Origin: Paenibacillus antibioticophila | GTDB taxonomy: Bacteria > Bacillota > Bacilli > Paenibacillales > Paenibacillaceae | Direction of reading: 5' to 3' | Length of the DNA: 64,000 bases | NCBI RefSeq assembly: GCF_000455265.1 | Contig: NZ_HG005139.1 | Span: forward strand, 307,495 to 371,494 | In this document: in pieces, positions 8,001 through 17,374 of the stretch | Position numbering within the stretch: the stretch's first letter is position 1 | Layout: each line of letters begins with the position of its first letter | Notes under the pieces: generated by a model | Databases searched by the model: none | What the model was told of the DNA's origin: nothing | Seen by the model: the letters and a program-made list of their open reading frames with translations, nothing else | Translations under genes and position numbers: made by a program

Positions 8001-10163
8001 ATGGTCAATTCCTTCAAGAAACCGAAGGTCATTATACCGATCATTGTCGTCCTATTTATTCCCGTACTGTATAGCGGAATGTTCCTGAAGGCATTTTGGG
8101 ATCCCTATGGCAAGATGAATGAGATTCCGGTAGCCGTTGTCAATGAGGATGCAGGCGCTGAGTTTGACGGGCAATCGCTGCAGGTTGGTGATGAACTGGT
8201 AGATGAGCTCAGGAAGGGGAATGATTTTGCCTGGGACTTTGTGACTCGCGAGCAAGCGGAAGAGGGGATGAGGTCCAATAAATATTATATGACCATCGTC
8301 ATTCCGGATAACTTCTCATCACAGGCAACGACGCTGATGGATGAGAATCCGCAGCCGGCCGAATTGCTGTATGAGCCGAATGAAGGCTACAATTTCCTAG
8401 CAGCACAGATTGGCGGTACCGCAGTGAAGGAGATCAAATCCAAGGTATCCGCCAAGGTTACGGAGGCATATACAGAGACCTTGCTGGATCAGGTTGAGCA
8501 AATTTCCGGTGGCCTAGGCGAGGCAGGCAGCGGTGCGTCCAAGATCAACGAAGGGGCAGTCAAGCTGGACGACGGAGCCGAGAAGCTGAAGAAGAATCTG
8601 GCAAAGCTCGCAGAGGGAACAGCACAGCTGAGCCAGGGGATCTCCCCGCTTCAGCAAGGAGCCTCCAGCCTGAATCAAGGGGCAACAGAGCTGAGTACAG
8701 GAGCGGCTTCCCTGAACAGCGGCCTCCAGCAACTGTCCACGGCTCATAAGCAATTGGCGGAGGGGGCTGCAAAGGCACAGCAGGGCGGCGCTCAATTGGA
8801 GCAGGGACTTAAGGCTTCCGCACAAGGTGCCGAGCAGCTTCACTCCGGACTTACAGCTGCAGAGGCAGGCAACGCCTCACTGGTTGCCGGATTGCAGTCC
8901 TCAGTAGAAGGAAGCAATAAGGTGGCTGAAGGCGCACAAGGAGTTGCTCAGGGACTGGAGCAGCTGGTGCAGGCAAATCCAGAGCTGGCTAAGAATTCGG
9001 TGGTGCAACAGCTGGTAACTGCCAGCAAAGCGGTAGCTCAAGGCAGTACCCAGCTCGCCCAAGGCCAGGCACAGCTGCTCTCTGGCGGACAGGAGCTGCA
9101 CGCTGCCGGGCAACAATTACTGCAAGGCAGTGAACAGCTTGTACAAGGACAGCAGCAGCTAGTACAAGGCGCAAGTCAGCTCACGGCAGGTCAGACTCAA
9201 TTGGTTGATGGGATGAGCCTGTTTGGCAGCAAGCTGACTGAAGCTGCTGCAGGCAGTAATGTGCTGGCGCAAGGCGCGAGCAAGCTGAGTGCGGGCGCCG
9301 GGCAGATTGCAGGAGGTATGGGGCAGCTGTCAGGCGGTGTATCGACCTTGGCTAACGGCTCCAAGCAATTGGATGCCGGAGCCGGAGAGATCAAGAGCGG
9401 CATGGATCAGCTGGCTGAGGGATCGGAAGAATTGGCTGCTAAGTTGAATGATGCGGCAGAGCAGACCTCCGGCGTCAAGAAATCGGATGCGCTGGTGAAT
9501 ATGTATGCTGAGCCGATTACGATTCAAGAAGAGAAGGTTAGCGAGGTGCCTAACTATGGTACCGGATTTGCCCCTTACTTCTTGTCCTTGGGGTTATTCG
9601 TGGGAGCTTTGATCTCTACGCTGGTTGTTCCGCTGCGCGCTTCAACGGTAGCTGGGGCGAGCGGCTGGAATCGGTTCGTTAGCCGTACCTTATCCTTTAC
9701 AGGCATGAGTCTGGTGCAGTCCTTGCTGGCTGCTGCACTGGCCCTGTATGGCCTGGGACTTGAGGTAACGAACATCCCGTTATTTTATCTGTTCAGCTTC
9801 ATTACCAGTCTAAGCTATATGTTTATTATCCAGGCTTTGGTTACCTGGTTGGATAATCCTGGCCGCTTCCTGGCCATCCTGATGCTGATCTTCCAACTGA
9901 CCACATCGGCCGGCACCTTCCCGCTGGAGCTGATTCCGAACTGGATGAAGGTATTCAATCCATTGCTGCCAATGACATATAGTGTCAAAGGCTATAAGGC
10001 CGTTATTTCCATTGGAGACATGGGCAGTGTATGGCAGCAAGCAGGAATTTTGTGTATGTATGCATTCTGCTTCCTAGCCATTACGTTGGTCTACTTCCTG
10101 ACCCATAGCAAGAATGAGGATCGGCGTGAAAGTACAAATGTGGATATGGCTCTGCAGGCATAG
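8001..10163 (+). CDS. yhgE: YhgE/Pip-type ABC-2-like membrane protein, N-terminus apparently frameshifted
   Basis: Large envelope protein of the YhgE/Pip family. Order from the ATG at 8001: a membrane helix (VIIPIIVVLFIPVLYSGMFLKAF), an extracellular domain (NEIPVAVVNEDAGAEFDG...), a long Ala/Gly/Gln-rich repeat zone of about 370 residues (units like 'L..GA.QL..G') predicted as extended helix, then about six C-terminal membrane helices of ABC-2 permease type. The intact family usually begins MKSxSVFxKDxxxxxKNPKV. That start exists at 7972 (MKSVSVFF, behind AAGGAGAG) but in another frame. One missing base in the T5 run 7990-7994 or beside 7998 would join the two. As read, the 8001 ATG has no ribosome site. 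Confidence 0.85.
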   Translation: MVNSFKKPKVIIPIIVVLFIPVLYSGMFLKAFWDPYGKMNEIPVAVVNEDAGAEFDGQSLQVGDELVDELRKGNDFAWDFVTREQAEEGMRSNKYYMTIVIPDNFSSQATTLMDENPQPAELLYEPNEGYNFLAAQIGGTAVKEIKSKVSAKVTEAYTETLLDQVEQISGGLGEAGSGASKINEGAVKLDDGAEKLKKNLAKLAEGTAQLSQGISPLQQGASSLNQGATELSTGAASLNSGLQQLSTAHKQLAEGAAKAQQGGAQLEQGLKASAQGAEQLHSGLTAAEAGNASLVAGLQSSVEGSNKVAEGAQGVAQGLEQLVQANPELAKNSVVQQLVTASKAVAQGSTQLAQGQAQLLSGGQELHAAGQQLLQGSEQLVQGQQQLVQGASQLTAGQTQLVDGMSLFGSKLTEAAAGSNVLAQGASKLSAGAGQIAGGMGQLSGGVSTLANGSKQLDAGAGEIKSGMDQLAEGSEELAAKLNDAAEQTSGVKKSDALVNMYAEPITIQEEKVSEVPNYGTGFAPYFLSLGLFVGALISTLVVPLRASTVAGASGWNRFVSRTLSFTGMSLVQSLLAAALALYGLGLEVTNIPLFYLFSFITSLSYMFIIQALVTWLDNPGRFLAILMLIFQLTTSAGTFPLELIPNWMKVFNPLLPMTYSVKGYKAVISIGDMGSVWQQAGILCMYAFCFLAITLVYFLTHSKNEDRRESTNVDMALQA

Positions 10164-10187
10164 TCCGCATCGCATGTCCTGAACTGA

Positions 10188-10225
10188 GTCCGTTTCCCCG
10201 GAGGCTTCCGGGGGACGGACTTTTG
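10188..10225 (+). terminator. Terminator after yhgE
   Basis: GTCCGTTTCCCC and GGGGGACGGAC form a stem with short loop, followed by TTTTGTC. Confidence 0.82.
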
Positions 10226-10358
10226 TCATTTATAAGGATTTTTGTCCCTAATCGCCAATAAAATCCTGAAAAAAAATCAAGTTTAGTGCAAAAGAAAGAG
10301 AAGATAGTGCAAAAACACCGCAACCATTTTCCGTTAGAATAAAAATACTAATAGTGCG

Positions 10359-10528
10359 AGTTCAAAAAGTCAGGTTTTCAGCACCGAGAAGGTTGTGAGA
10401 AGCCGAAGAAGGAGGAACGGAGTGTAGGCAAACCCTACATGAGTACCGGACTTCGAGGGTGAACGCAAGATTCGATGTCGAATCAACCTCTTGAATTCCT
10501 TCGTGATCAAAAGATGGCTTTTTGAACT
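10359..10528. repeat. 170-bp structured repeat or MITE upstream of gltB
   Basis: The element begins AGTTCAAAAAG (10359-10369) and ends with its exact inverse CTTTTTGAACT (10518-10528); similarity of the ends extends inward over about 30 bases with gaps. Inside are smaller hairpins: GTAGG-caaac-CCTAC near 10426 and GATTCGA-tg-TCGAATC near 10470. I see no reading frame in it. The layout fits a MITE or a conserved structured RNA that recurs in Paenibacillus-like genomes. It lies 60 bp before gltB, but no T-box or glutamine-riboswitch motif is visible, so a role in gltB control is only a possibility. Confidence 0.55.
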
Positions 10529-10590
10529 ACCTCTATCTATGACCTGTCGTTTATTTAGGATACTTTATCTATAGAAAGGTTGCGCTGATC

Positions 10591-13500
10591 ATGAAACATA
10601 CCGTTATACCACCAAAGCAAGGACTCTACGATCCCGCATTTGAAAAGGATGCTTGCGGCATGGGCTTCGTTGCTCATATTAAAGGCAAGTCATCGCATGA
10701 TATCGTTGCTCAGGCGCTTACCATGCTGGCCAATATGGAACATCGCGGCGGTCAGGGCAGTGAGCCGAATTCCGGTGACGGCGCAGGTATTTTACTGCAA
10801 ATCCCTCACCGATTTCTGCAATCAGAAGCCGAGAAGCTGGGCTATCCATTGCCCGCCCCCGGCTATTACGGGGTAGGGATGCTGTTTCTGCCTCAGGACG
10901 AAGAAGTACGGCAGCAACAAGAACGTGAGCTTGCACGAATTATCGAGGAGGAAGGACAGCGTCTGATCGGTTTCCGTACGGTGCCGACAGAAGATCATAT
11001 GCTTGGCAAATCCGCCCGTGAGGCAAAGCCGTTCGTCCGGCAAGTATTTATTGAGCGCAGTGCTGATGTAGGCTCGGAGCTGGATTTCGAGCGGAAGCTG
11101 TATGTCATCCGGCGTCGTGCCGAGCAGGCGATACGTTATAGCGGTCTGAAGGAAGGAGATGCCTTCTATGTATCCAGTCTGTCCTGCCGCAAAGTTGTCT
11201 ACAAGGGAATGCTTACAACCGAACAAGTCGGGCAGTTTTACCTGGATCTGAACGATGAACTGCTGGAATCAGCCATTGCGATGGTGCACTCCCGGTTCAG
11301 TACGAATACTTTTCCAAGCTGGGAACGCGCCCACCCCTACCGCTTCATGATTCATAACGGCGAGATTAACACCCTTCGGGGCAACGTCAATTGGATGCGA
11401 GCACGCCAGTCCTTGTTCGAGACGGAAACCTTTGGAGGCGATCTGGAAAAGGTAAAGCCTGTTATCAATCCGGATGGATCGGATACAGCGATGTTTGATA
11501 ATACCTTCGAGTTCCTCTACTTGAGCGGACGTTCGTTGCCGCATGTAGCCATGATGATGGTGCCTGAACCTTGGAGCAATCACGCGGAGATGGATGAGGA
11601 TAAAAAGGCGTTCTATGAATACCACAGTACATTGATGGAGCCGTGGGATGGACCGGCAGCCATGGGCTTCACCGACGGTGTGCAGATTGGCGCCATTCTG
11701 GACCGCAACGGTCTGCGTCCCTCCCGGTATTACGTGACAAAGAACGATTTGATTGTGTTGTCGTCGGAGGTAGGGGTGCTGGACATCCCTGCGGAGGAGG
11801 TCCTGTACAAGGATCGTCTTCGTCCGGGACGGATGCTGCTGGTGGATACCAAGGAGGGGCGGATCATCTCTGACGAAGAGGTCAAGGCCTCGATCGCCAA
11901 GGAGAACCCGTATCGGGAGTGGCTGAACGAGCATATGCTGTCGCTTGAGGATTTGCCTGAAGCCCCAGAGCTTCCGGACGAACGCGGCGACGATATTTCA
12001 CAGCGGCAAATGGCCTTTGGCTATACCTTTGAGGATCTGCGCAAGGTGTTTGAACCGATGGCGCTTACGGGCTCGGAAGGCATTGTCTCGATGGGCTATG
12101 ACGCTCCATTGGCCGTGCTCTCGGAGCAGCCCCAGCGGCTGTATAACTATTTCAAACAGATGTTTGCGCAAGTCACGAATCCGCCGATCGATGCGATCCG
12201 CGAAGAGCTGGTTACCTCGACGGCGACCATGATCGGGGCGGAGCGTAACCTGTTGAAGCCAGAGCCCGAGAGCTGCCGCCAAATTCGCCTGGAAGCTCCG
12301 ATTCTGTCCAACGAGGATTTTGCCAAGCTGCGGCACATCCGCCGTCCCGGCTTCAAGGCCGCTACGATTCCGATCTTGTTTGAAGCAGGTCGCGGTGCAG
12401 AAGGACTGCGCGAAGCGCTGGATGCGCTCTGTGAGGCTGCTGACCGTGTGATCTCGAAGGGACATAATGTAATCATTCTGTCTGACCGCGGGGTGGGTGC
12501 GGAGAATGCGGCCATTCCGGCTCTGCTTGCGGTATCGTGTCTGCATCACCATTTGATTCATGAGGAGACGCGGACAAAGGTAGCCTTGCTTCTGGAATCA
12601 GGCGAGCCACGGGAGGTGCACCACTTTGCCCTGCTGCTTGGGTATGGCGTGAGTGCCGTGAATCCTTATCTGGCCTTCGAGACGCTGGACGATATGATCC
12701 GGCAAGGCTTGCTGCAAGGAGTTACGCTGCAAAAGGCCGTTTACAATTACATCAAGGCGGCAACGAAAGGCGTCATAAAGACCTTGTCCAAAATGGGGAT
12801 CTCAACGATTCAATCCTATCGGGGAGCTCAAATTTTCGAGGCGGTTGGCTTGCGCGAGGAGTTTGTGGACCGTTACTTTACCTGGACACCGTCCCGGATC
12901 GGAGGGATCGGGCTTGAAGAGGTCGCCGTCGAGACGCTGGCCCATCATCGCCGTGCCTTCAACCATCTGGATGGGGATAAGGTGCTCGATTCTATTGGAG
13001 AGTACCAGTGGCGGAGCGACGGGGAGGAGCATCTGTTCAATCCGCAGACGGTTCACCTGCTTCAGCAAGCTGTGCGGACCGGAGATTACGGGACGTATAA
13101 AAAGTTTACGAGTCTTGTGCTGGGCGAACATGAAAAGTTCCTCACGCTTCGTTCTTTGCTGGAGCTGAAACCGGCAGGACCGAAGGTGCCGCTGGAGGAG
13201 GTTGAGCCGGCTTCTTCGATTATGCGCCGCTTCAAGACCGGGGCCATGTCCTTTGGCTCGATCAGCAAGGAAGCCCACGAGACGATTGCCATCGCAATGA
13301 ACCGGATCGGCGGTAAGAGCAATACGGGGGAAGGCGGAGAGGACCCGGCCCGGTACGTTCCGGATGCCAACGGGGATCTGCGCCGCAGTGCGATCAAGCA
13401 GGTTGCTTCCGGACGCTTCGGCGTAACCTCCAACTACCTGGTCAATGCGGATGAGATTCAAATCAAGATGGCTCAGGGCGCCAAGCCGGGCGAAGGCGGG

Positions 13501-15183
13501 CAACTGCCGGGCCGCAAGGTATATCCCTGGGTGGCTGAGGTTCGCGGATCGACACCGGGTGTAGGCTTGATATCCCCGCCGCCGCATCATGATATTTATT
13601 CCATCGAAGACTTGGCTGAGCTGATTTATGATTTGAAGAATGCGAATCCGCGGGCAAGAATCAATGTGAAGCTTGTCTCGGAGGCCGGCGTTGGCACGAT
13701 TGCGGCCGGCGTGGCCAAGGGACGCGCGGATGTTATTCTGATCAGCGGTTATGACGGCGGCACAGGAGCCTCGCCGCAGAGCTCGATCCGCCACGCGGGG
13801 CTTCCTTGGGAGCTTGGGCTGGCCGAGACGCATCAGACGCTGATGCTTAATCACCTGCGCGACCGGGTTGTGCTGGAGACGGACGGCAAGATGCTTACGG
13901 GACGCGACCTCGCCGTAGCCGCCCTGCTTGGAGCTGAGGAGTATGGCTTCTCCACAGCGCCTCTTGTAGCGGTTGGATGTATTATGATGCGCGTATGCCA
14001 ATTGGATACTTGCCCGGTAGGGGTGGCTACGCAAAATCCTGAGCTTCGCAAGAATTTCACCGGAGATCCGCAGCATGTGGTCAACTTCATGACCTTTGTG
14101 GCAGAGGATCTGCGCGAATGGATGGCAGAGCTCGGCTTCCGCAGCCTGGATGAAATGATCGGGCGGACGGACTGCCTGGACACCTTCAAGGCAGTAGACC
14201 ATTGGAAGAAGAAGGGCGTGGATCTGACGGCTCTGCTGCATATGCCGGAAGTGCCGGAAGGCAGCGTTCGTTATTGCACACGCCAGCAGAATCACGGGCT
14301 GGAGGAGACGCTGGACGTGACGGCACTGTTGAGTCTGGCGGAGCCGGCACTGGAGCGCGGCGAGGCGGTCAGTGCTGTGCTGCCGATCTGCAACGTGAAC
14401 CGGGCGACAGGGACGATCCTGGGCAGCGAAGTGACCCGCAAATACGGTGCGGCCGGTCTGCCGGAGGATACGATTGCGTTCCGGTTCGAGGGATCGGCGG
14501 GGCAAAGCTTTGGCGCCTTCGTGCCGAAGGGGATGTCGCTGACGGTGGAAGGCGATGCCAATGATTACACCGGCAAGGGCTTGTCGGGCGGCAAGATCAT
14601 TGTGAAGCCTTCGCCGCGTGCCACATTCGCCGCTGAAGAGAACATCATCGTCGGCAATACGTCTTTCTATGGAGCTACCGGCGGGGAAGCGTACATTCGC
14701 GGTATTGCCGGGGAGCGGTTCGCGGTCCGGAACTCCGGCGCGGACATCGTCGTGGAGGGCGTCGGCGACCATGGCTGCGAGTACATGACAGGCGGCCGGG
14801 TCGTAGTGCTCGGCGGTACGGGCCGTAACTTTGCGGCCGGGATGTCCGGCGGGATCGCCTATGTGCTTGATGTGCAAGGCGATTTCGTGAAGCGGTGCAA
14901 CCTTGAGATGGTGCTGCTTGAGCCGGTTAGCGAGCCAGCTGAGGTGGAGCAGCTTCGCACGCTGATCAGCCGCCATACGCTCTACACCGAGAGCGCCGCT
15001 GGGCGGCGTGTGCTGGACAACTGGAGCGAGCTGCTGCCGCGTTTTGTCCGCGTTATTCCGAAGGATTACAAGCGGATGCTGGAGCAGATCAGCAAGGTTG
15101 AGGCCGCAGGGCTGCAGGGCGAAGCTGCCTTGCTGGCAGCCTTTGAAGCCAACACACGCGAGTTGGCTGGATCCGGCAACTAG
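10591..15183 (+). CDS. gltB: Glutamate synthase large subunit
   Basis: 1530 residues, the usual length of the bacterial large (alpha) subunit. A 21-residue propeptide precedes Cys22 ([16 protein letters not shown]), the nucleophile of the class II glutaminase domain (about 22-430). A central domain (about 470-760), the FMN-binding synthase barrel (about 820-1190) and the GXGXG beta-helix (about 1270-1460) follow. The 3Fe-4S ligands are Cys1130, Cys1136 and Cys1141 ([15 protein letters not shown]). It makes two glutamates from glutamine and 2-oxoglutarate. No small subunit (gltD) is adjacent, so the reductant partner is encoded elsewhere or a ferredoxin is used. GC content is higher than in the neighbours. 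GAAAGG lies before the ATG. Confidence 0.96.
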   Translation: MKHTVIPPKQGLYDPAFEKDACGMGFVAHIKGKSSHDIVAQALTMLANMEHRGGQGSEPNSGDGAGILLQIPHRFLQSEAEKLGYPLPAPGYYGVGMLFLPQDEEVRQQQERELARIIEEEGQRLIGFRTVPTEDHMLGKSAREAKPFVRQVFIERSADVGSELDFERKLYVIRRRAEQAIRYSGLKEGDAFYVSSLSCRKVVYKGMLTTEQVGQFYLDLNDELLESAIAMVHSRFSTNTFPSWERAHPYRFMIHNGEINTLRGNVNWMRARQSLFETETFGGDLEKVKPVINPDGSDTAMFDNTFEFLYLSGRSLPHVAMMMVPEPWSNHAEMDEDKKAFYEYHSTLMEPWDGPAAMGFTDGVQIGAILDRNGLRPSRYYVTKNDLIVLSSEVGVLDIPAEEVLYKDRLRPGRMLLVDTKEGRIISDEEVKASIAKENPYREWLNEHMLSLEDLPEAPELPDERGDDISQRQMAFGYTFEDLRKVFEPMALTGSEGIVSMGYDAPLAVLSEQPQRLYNYFKQMFAQVTNPPIDAIREELVTSTATMIGAERNLLKPEPESCRQIRLEAPILSNEDFAKLRHIRRPGFKAATIPILFEAGRGAEGLREALDALCEAADRVISKGHNVIILSDRGVGAENAAIPALLAVSCLHHHLIHEETRTKVALLLESGEPREVHHFALLLGYGVSAVNPYLAFETLDDMIRQGLLQGVTLQKAVYNYIKAATKGVIKTLSKMGISTIQSYRGAQIFEAVGLREEFVDRYFTWTPSRIGGIGLEEVAVETLAHHRRAFNHLDGDKVLDSIGEYQWRSDGEEHLFNPQTVHLLQQAVRTGDYGTYKKFTSLVLGEHEKFLTLRSLLELKPAGPKVPLEEVEPASSIMRRFKTGAMSFGSISKEAHETIAIAMNRIGGKSNTGEGGEDPARYVPDANGDLRRSAIKQVASGRFGVTSNYLVNADEIQIKMAQGAKPGEGGQLPGRKVYPWVAEVRGSTPGVGLISPPPHHDIYSIEDLAELIYDLKNANPRARINVKLVSEAGVGTIAAGVAKGRADVILISGYDGGTGASPQSSIRHAGLPWELGLAETHQTLMLNHLRDRVVLETDGKMLTGRDLAVAALLGAEEYGFSTAPLVAVGCIMMRVCQLDTCPVGVATQNPELRKNFTGDPQHVVNFMTFVAEDLREWMAELGFRSLDEMIGRTDCLDTFKAVDHWKKKGVDLTALLHMPEVPEGSVRYCTRQQNHGLEETLDVTALLSLAEPALERGEAVSAVLPICNVNRATGTILGSEVTRKYGAAGLPEDTIAFRFEGSAGQSFGAFVPKGMSLTVEGDANDYTGKGLSGGKIIVKPSPRATFAAEENIIVGNTSFYGATGGEAYIRGIAGERFAVRNSGADIVVEGVGDHGCEYMTGGRVVVLGGTGRNFAAGMSGGIAYVLDVQGDFVKRCNLEMVLLEPVSEPAEVEQLRTLISRHTLYTESAAGRRVLDNWSELLPRFVRVIPKDYKRMLEQISKVEAAGLQGEAALLAAFEANTRELAGSGN

Positions 15184-15366
15184 CGGCAGCTGGGGGACGC
15201 TGAGAGCCGCTAGCGCAACTGAGCGACTAGGGCCACTGAGAGCGACTAGCGCACCTGAGAGCCACTAGGCCCAGAGCCACTAGAGCCACTGGTATCATCG
15301 CTTGCTCGCTCGCGAGAAGACCTAGGGGCTAGCGCTGGTCGGCCGGGCACTCGTGCGTTGGGAACC
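15184..15366. other. Degenerate short-repeat stretch after gltB
   Basis: The bases after the gltB stop are built of diverged copies of a 'GAGAGCGACTAGCGCAACT'-like unit (15200-15290). No coding signal or terminator is visible. It probably arose by slippage. Confidence 0.4.
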
Positions 15367-15540
15367 GATGTGGTCGCTCGTTCGGCGATTATAGTGCAAA
15401 AAGTCATTAAAAATGCTGATGTGGTCGCTCATGCGGCGATTATACTGCAAAAAGTCATTAAAAATGCTGATGTAGTCGCTCATGCGGCGATTATAATGCA
15501 GAAAGTCATTAAAAATGCTGATGTGGTCGCTCGTATGGCA
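15367..15540 (+). repeat. 51-bp tandem repeat, 3.4 copies
   Basis: Units at 15367-15417, 15418-15468 and 15469-15519, plus a partial unit at 15520-15540, each beginning GATGTGGTCGCTC and holding GTGCAAAAAGTCATTAAAAA. Because 51 is divisible by three, one forward frame (from a TTG at 15358 to a stop at 15595) stays open and would give a 79-residue protein with a repeated 17-residue unit (DVVAHAAIILQKVIKNA). The TTG has no ribosome site, so I treat this as a repeat and not as a gene. The AGTGCAAAAAG.CATTAAAA part recurs near 29498. Confidence 0.75.
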
Positions 15541-15599
15541 AAACCACCAATTAGCTACTTGGAAATTACTGAGAAAACTAATATAATGAAACTATGACG

Positions 15600-15638
15600 A
15601 AGAACGTCCTTTCCTTTTGGAGAGGGCGTTCTTTCTTG
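15600..15638 (+). terminator. Hairpin terminator
   Basis: AAGAACGTCCT (15600-15610) pairs with AGGGCGTTCTT (with one mismatch) and is followed by TCTTG. It is the first convincing terminator after gltB. Confidence 0.65.
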
Positions 15639-15681
15639 TTAAAGGCAGTCAACCAAATAGAAGAGAAAGGAGAACAGGTGT

Positions 15682-16368
15682 ATGCCGTATGAGGAAGCGC
15701 ATCGCGCGTTTATGAAGCTTCATTTGAATAGCAGGAGTGGAGAGCGTAAAGGCAGATTGGCTAGAGGGCACAAATATGCCGAGCAAAAGTTTCTGGAGCA
15801 AGTTTGGTGGCCTGTGGTAGGCAGCTTCGATCATCTACATCCTGAATATGAAGTTAGCGACTGGAACCGGAAATCGATTTACTTGGATTTTGCCTATATT
15901 ACACCTTTATGCAGGATTGCGATTGAATGTGATGGCTATCAGAGCCATGTGAAAGATATGGATCGGGAGAAGTTCAGCTACTCTTTAAACCGGGATACGT
16001 TTCTGACAGGTATGGAATGGAGAGTAGTGCATTTTTCGTTTGATGATATTGATCAACGCCCGGAGTTGTGCAGAATGCTGCTTAAGCTGGTATTGGCTCC
16101 CCATTTGATGCATCAAGCTGCTAACAGAGATGAGAAGAAAGACTTGCACCATATTGAGCGAGAGATTATCGCATTGACCTGGAGGCTCGGAGCAAAGATA
16201 AAACCTAAAGATGTAAGTGTTTTTCTGTCGATTAGCTATAGAACTAGCAAAAAATGGATTGAGGTATTGTGCAAAAAAGGGATGCTGTCACCCATTCCCG
16301 GAAAAACAGGGACACGAGTGGGTAGATATCAGCTTAGTTCTAATGCAATTGAGTATCTGGCGGGATAG
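15682..16368 (+). CDS. DUF559/Vsr-like nuclease domain fused to a C-terminal helix-turn-helix
   Basis: 228 residues. Residues about 32-125 follow the restriction-endonuclease-like DUF559 pattern: E34, D69 in SIYLDFAYI, E82 and D84 in IAIECDGYQSH, H89, then a D...R helix and GMEWRVVHFSFDDI. The spacing of D69 and ExD fits a PD-(D/E)XK active site. After residue 145 a helical tail (LTWRLGAKIKPKDVSVFLSISYRTSKKWIEVLCKKGML) resembles a winged helix. Similar proteins are often labelled 'DNA-binding response regulator', a name the sequence does not support since no receiver domain is present. AAAGGAG precedes the ATG. It stands alone; target and role are unknown. Confidence 0.7.
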   Translation: MPYEEAHRAFMKLHLNSRSGERKGRLARGHKYAEQKFLEQVWWPVVGSFDHLHPEYEVSDWNRKSIYLDFAYITPLCRIAIECDGYQSHVKDMDREKFSYSLNRDTFLTGMEWRVVHFSFDDIDQRPELCRMLLKLVLAPHLMHQAANRDEKKDLHHIEREIIALTWRLGAKIKPKDVSVFLSISYRTSKKWIEVLCKKGMLSPIPGKTGTRVGRYQLSSNAIEYLAG

Positions 16369-16716
16369 TGGGAATAAAAACAGAGAGCGGCAGACATATG
16401 AGTTAGTAATTGATTGGAAAAAGTCAGGATGAGGTGTCCGTAGTCTTTAGTAAGACTAAAGGAATAGGTAGTATAGAGAGACTAAGCGAGAGAATCGTTT
16501 CGGGAAATGGAGGGGAGTAAGGAGATAACAATTTCTAAGCTATTTGCGGCTTTGTAGTAACCAAAGGTTCATGCCCAAAGATAAATCCTAAAAAAGCCAT
16601 GGGTACATCCTATTCTATTAAAAAAATTAATATAAGTCTATTTCTTTATTTGAATAAATTGTATTGTTAAATACGCAGCCGCGGTGCAATAGGAAAGATG
16701 AAGGGAGAATATCCGT
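16369..16716. other. Intergenic stretch without recognisable feature
   Basis: AT-rich toward the 3' end (16600-16680), where the GNAT gene promoter must lie. I found no ORF with a ribosome site, no strong hairpin with a T run and no copy of the repeats seen elsewhere. Confidence 0.4.
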
Positions 16717-17193
16717 ATGATCTCGTTAAGAAAAATCACGCTGGAAAACCGGCGTGCCATGTTTAATTTGGAGGTAGCCGAGGAACAGCGGCAGTATGTG
16801 GCGTCGAATCTGTCGAGTGTGGCGTCCTGCTATGTTCTATCGGTCAACGGGGGGCACCCTTATCCATTCATTATTTACGCAGATGAACAACCGGTGGGAT
16901 TTGTGATGATAACCTATGGGATCACGGGATATGAGGAACCTTCTCTGGCAAAGGATAATTATTGCATCTTGCGGCTAATGATTGATAAGCAGCATCAGCA
17001 TAAGGGCTATGGACGAGAAGCGATGGGCAAAATTCTGGAGTTTATTCGCACCTTCCCGGCGGGAGGCGCCCAGTATTGTTGGATTCCCTATAAAAGAGAT
17101 AACACCGCTGCAAAAAAGCTGTATGAAAGCTTTGGCTTTCGTGACAATGGCGAAGTCTTTAATAATGAATCCATTACTGTTTTGGAGCTTTGA
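16717..17193 (+). CDS. GNAT family N-acetyltransferase (BltD/spermidine acetyltransferase-like)
   Basis: 158 residues of a single GNAT fold. The acetyl-CoA loop is QHQHKGYGREAMGKILEFI (around residues 90-107, Q/R-x-x-G-x-G/A); preceding beta strand YCILRLMID and the closing NTAAKKLYESFGFRDNGEVF are typical. The start MISLRKITLENRRAMFNLEVAEEQRQYVASN resembles BltD and other polyamine acetyltransferases, where the region after the first helix binds the amine. Substrate therefore probably a polyamine or small amine, by family resemblance only. AAGGGAG supports the ATG. It is monocistronic. Confidence 0.82.
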   Translation: MISLRKITLENRRAMFNLEVAEEQRQYVASNLSSVASCYVLSVNGGHPYPFIIYADEQPVGFVMITYGITGYEEPSLAKDNYCILRLMIDKQHQHKGYGREAMGKILEFIRTFPAGGAQYCWIPYKRDNTAAKKLYESFGFRDNGEVFNNESITVLEL

Positions 17194-17203
17194 CTTGTTG
17201 TAA

Positions 17204-17255
17204 TGCTAAGTTGAATTATTGAAGGCAGGCTGGGGCGGCGTGTGAAGTGTTATGC
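17204..17255. repeat. Degraded copy of the MITE-like repeat
   Basis: GCTAAGTTGAATTA (17204-17218) resembles the outer end, and GGCGGCGTGTGAAGTGTT resembles the inner GGGCAACGTGTGAAGTGTT block. The rest is lost. It lies between the GNAT gene and the ABC operon. Confidence 0.5.
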
Positions 17256-17374
17256 TTTTGTTATGCTATTCTAAGTTACGTCGCTTCTCCAGCTCAACTA
17301 CTTGGTGCCTATCCTCCATTTTTGTCGCACACGACATCTGTGATAAAATGATTGAGATTAGGGGTGTGAAAATA

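Noticed and set aside
10359-10590. T-box or glutamine riboswitch controlling gltB
   Set aside because: No T-box AGGGTGGNACCGCG motif or other known aptamer core is visible; the palindrome fits a repeated element better.
12802-14976. 724-residue open frame on the minus strand inside gltB
   Set aside because: It is antisense to a perfectly conserved gltB, has no recognisable domain or ribosome site, and arises from GC-rich codon bias.
15367-15540. Possible CRISPR array
   Set aside because: The units are contiguous 51-bp near-identical tandem repeats without unique spacers, and no cas genes are near.
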